Shown here piece after piece: positions 63,301-64,000 of a stretch of 64,000 nt of DNA. The position numbers were made by a program, and so were the translations under genes. The notes under the pieces are model-generated. The model saw only the letters and a list, made by a program, of their open reading frames with translations. It ran no database searches and was not told where the DNA came from. The stretch comes from Cyanoderma ruficeps (Eukaryota; Chordata; Aves; Passeriformes; Timaliidae): contig VZDJ01000049.1 of NCBI GenBank assembly GCA_008694505.1, positions 3,749,932 to 3,813,931 on the forward strand, in the 5' to 3' direction. The first letter of the stretch is position 1. Each line of letters starts with the position of its first letter.

Positions 63301-64000
63301 TTTTTTTGGGTTTTTTGGGTTTTTTTAAGGCACTGTCTACCTTTCAAATAAAATTGGGAAAATTGATCAGGTTAACCTGCCAGGGAATAAATAATCCTGC
63401 CTTTGTGCCGTGGTGAGTTTTCCATTCAGCTGCATCTCTCCTCCACAATAACAGCAGGACGGGTCTGTCTGTTGGCAATGCACGCTGAGGCAAACCCTGC
63501 CTGCACTGACAATTTATTTATTAACTGGCTTTTTTGGCTTTGGCACTTGGAGCAGTGACCACAGCACAGCCCTGCTGTCAGAGGGGACGATGTCCCTGTC
63601 ACCACCCCTGGGGACATCAGGCTGGGATTTACACCATGGTGAGGCAGGGGGGGACGGGGCTTCAACTGCAGCATCCCAGCCTCGAACCACATCATCAATT
63701 TCTGGCACACGATCGCAGGTTCTGGGGATTTATCACCCTCTTCATGCACTTTTAAAGGACCTGGATGACAGATGGTGGTGTGGAGGCTGCCAGGCCCGTG
63801 ACTCCTGCAGAGCCTGCACGGAGGGGATGGTGAGGCAATATCCACCAAGGGTGATTTAGAAGTGTATAAACATAAACTGAGGCTTTATACCGCTAATAAA
63901 GCCTGCCCAGAGGGCTGCAGCACGCTCCCTCTCTGCAGGCTGCCACACAGCCAGGAGGGTTTTTTTTCAGATAATGCTTTCCTGGGGCTGCAGGATCTTT
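60320..64000. other. Unique intron to window edge, no gene seen
   Basis: Mostly A+T-rich; G+C content rises after 63430. Near the right edge tgtataaacataaa (63863-63876) and aataaagcc (63895-63903) form a TATA and poly(A) pair that hints at another LTR, but the window ends before it can be tested. Confidence 0.55.
63271..63327 (+). repeat. G/T-only tract
   Basis: About 57 bp composed only of G and T, with irregular GGTTT, GGGTTTTTT and GGTTTGG blocks, similar in style to the array at 7.4 kb. Confidence 0.85.

Larger units (their letters stand above)
20374..64000 (-). other. CDH13: CDH13 intron upstream of the exon (partial)
   Basis: Inferred intron 5' of the exon in transcript order, running off the right edge of the window. 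It is A+T-rich and CpG-poor, with CR1 tails, solo LTRs, minisatellites and long unique stretches described separately. I looked for the preceding CDH13 coding segment (the end of EC1 with a DQNDNRP-type calcium motif) on the minus strand and did not recognise it, so the intron probably exceeds 43 kb. Long introns are typical of CDH13 in vertebrates. A short exon could still be missed by eye. Confidence 0.8.

Noticed and set aside
63426..63859. Overlapping frames on both strands near the right edge
   Set aside because: The sequence is G+C-richer than the rest and stop-poor, and three frames are open at once with no family match.
63863..63903. TATA-like tgtataaacataaa with aataaagcc downstream, as in an LTR
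   Set aside because: No TG or CA terminus or duplication could be found before the window ends; too little to call.
1..64000. CRISPR arrays, bacterial operons, rRNA, phage or integrated DNA-virus genes
   Set aside because: None seen. The tandem arrays found have no spacer structure, and base composition, splice sites and repeats are all vertebrate.

Overview
The window looks like nuclear DNA of a bird, most likely a songbird. It is about 60% A+T, poor in CpG and almost free of coding sequence. Its recognisable dispersed repeats are 3' ends of CR1 LINEs, with the avian signature of a 'ggttggaagggacctta'-type tail and 'attctgtg' octamers, plus short solo LTRs. No Alu, B1, L1, operon, CRISPR array or bacterial gene is visible.

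The only secure coding feature is one internal exon on the minus strand, 20195-20373. It encodes 59 residues plus two bases of a split glycine codon from the second extracellular cadherin repeat of T-cadherin (CDH13). The acceptor and donor are both canonical. The whole window is therefore read as the inside of CDH13, transcribed right to left: 20374-64000 is the intron 5' of this exon and 1-20194 is the intron 3' of it. No second exon was recognised, although a short exon could be missed by eye.

Layout in window coordinates. 1-7.4 kb: unique A+T-rich intron with one small CR1 tail (3.7 kb). 7.4-14.3 kb: repeat-rich, with a G/T-rich array (7.4 kb), an 18-bp triplet (8.9 kb), a purine run, an LTR-like block (10.55-10.87 kb), a four-copy 52-bp array (13.65-13.85 kb) and an assembly gap (14.13-14.25 kb). 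14.3-20.2 kb: unique intron with a roughly 420-bp CR1 fragment (15.6-16.0 kb). 20.2-20.9 kb: the exon, followed 253 bp upstream in transcript terms by a complete-looking 300-bp solo LTR in the same orientation. 21-36.9 kb: mostly unique intron with an (AAGGG)n tract on the sense strand (24.56 kb) and a 16-bp hairpin (35.68 kb). 37.1-37.4 kb: a second solo LTR. 41.6-45.4 kb: CR1 tails, one of them apparently split by a 560-bp LTR (43.3-43.86 kb). 48.0-48.55 kb: a 14-copy minisatellite of about 39 bp. 48.6-64 kb: unique intron with one CR1 tail (60.0-60.3 kb), a short gap in an A-run (58.75 kb) and a G/T-rich tract (63.3 kb).

There is no multi-gene system here. The most interesting biology is how LTRs and purine-rich repeats sit around a single conserved cadherin exon. 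No previously undescribed system can be supported from this sequence.
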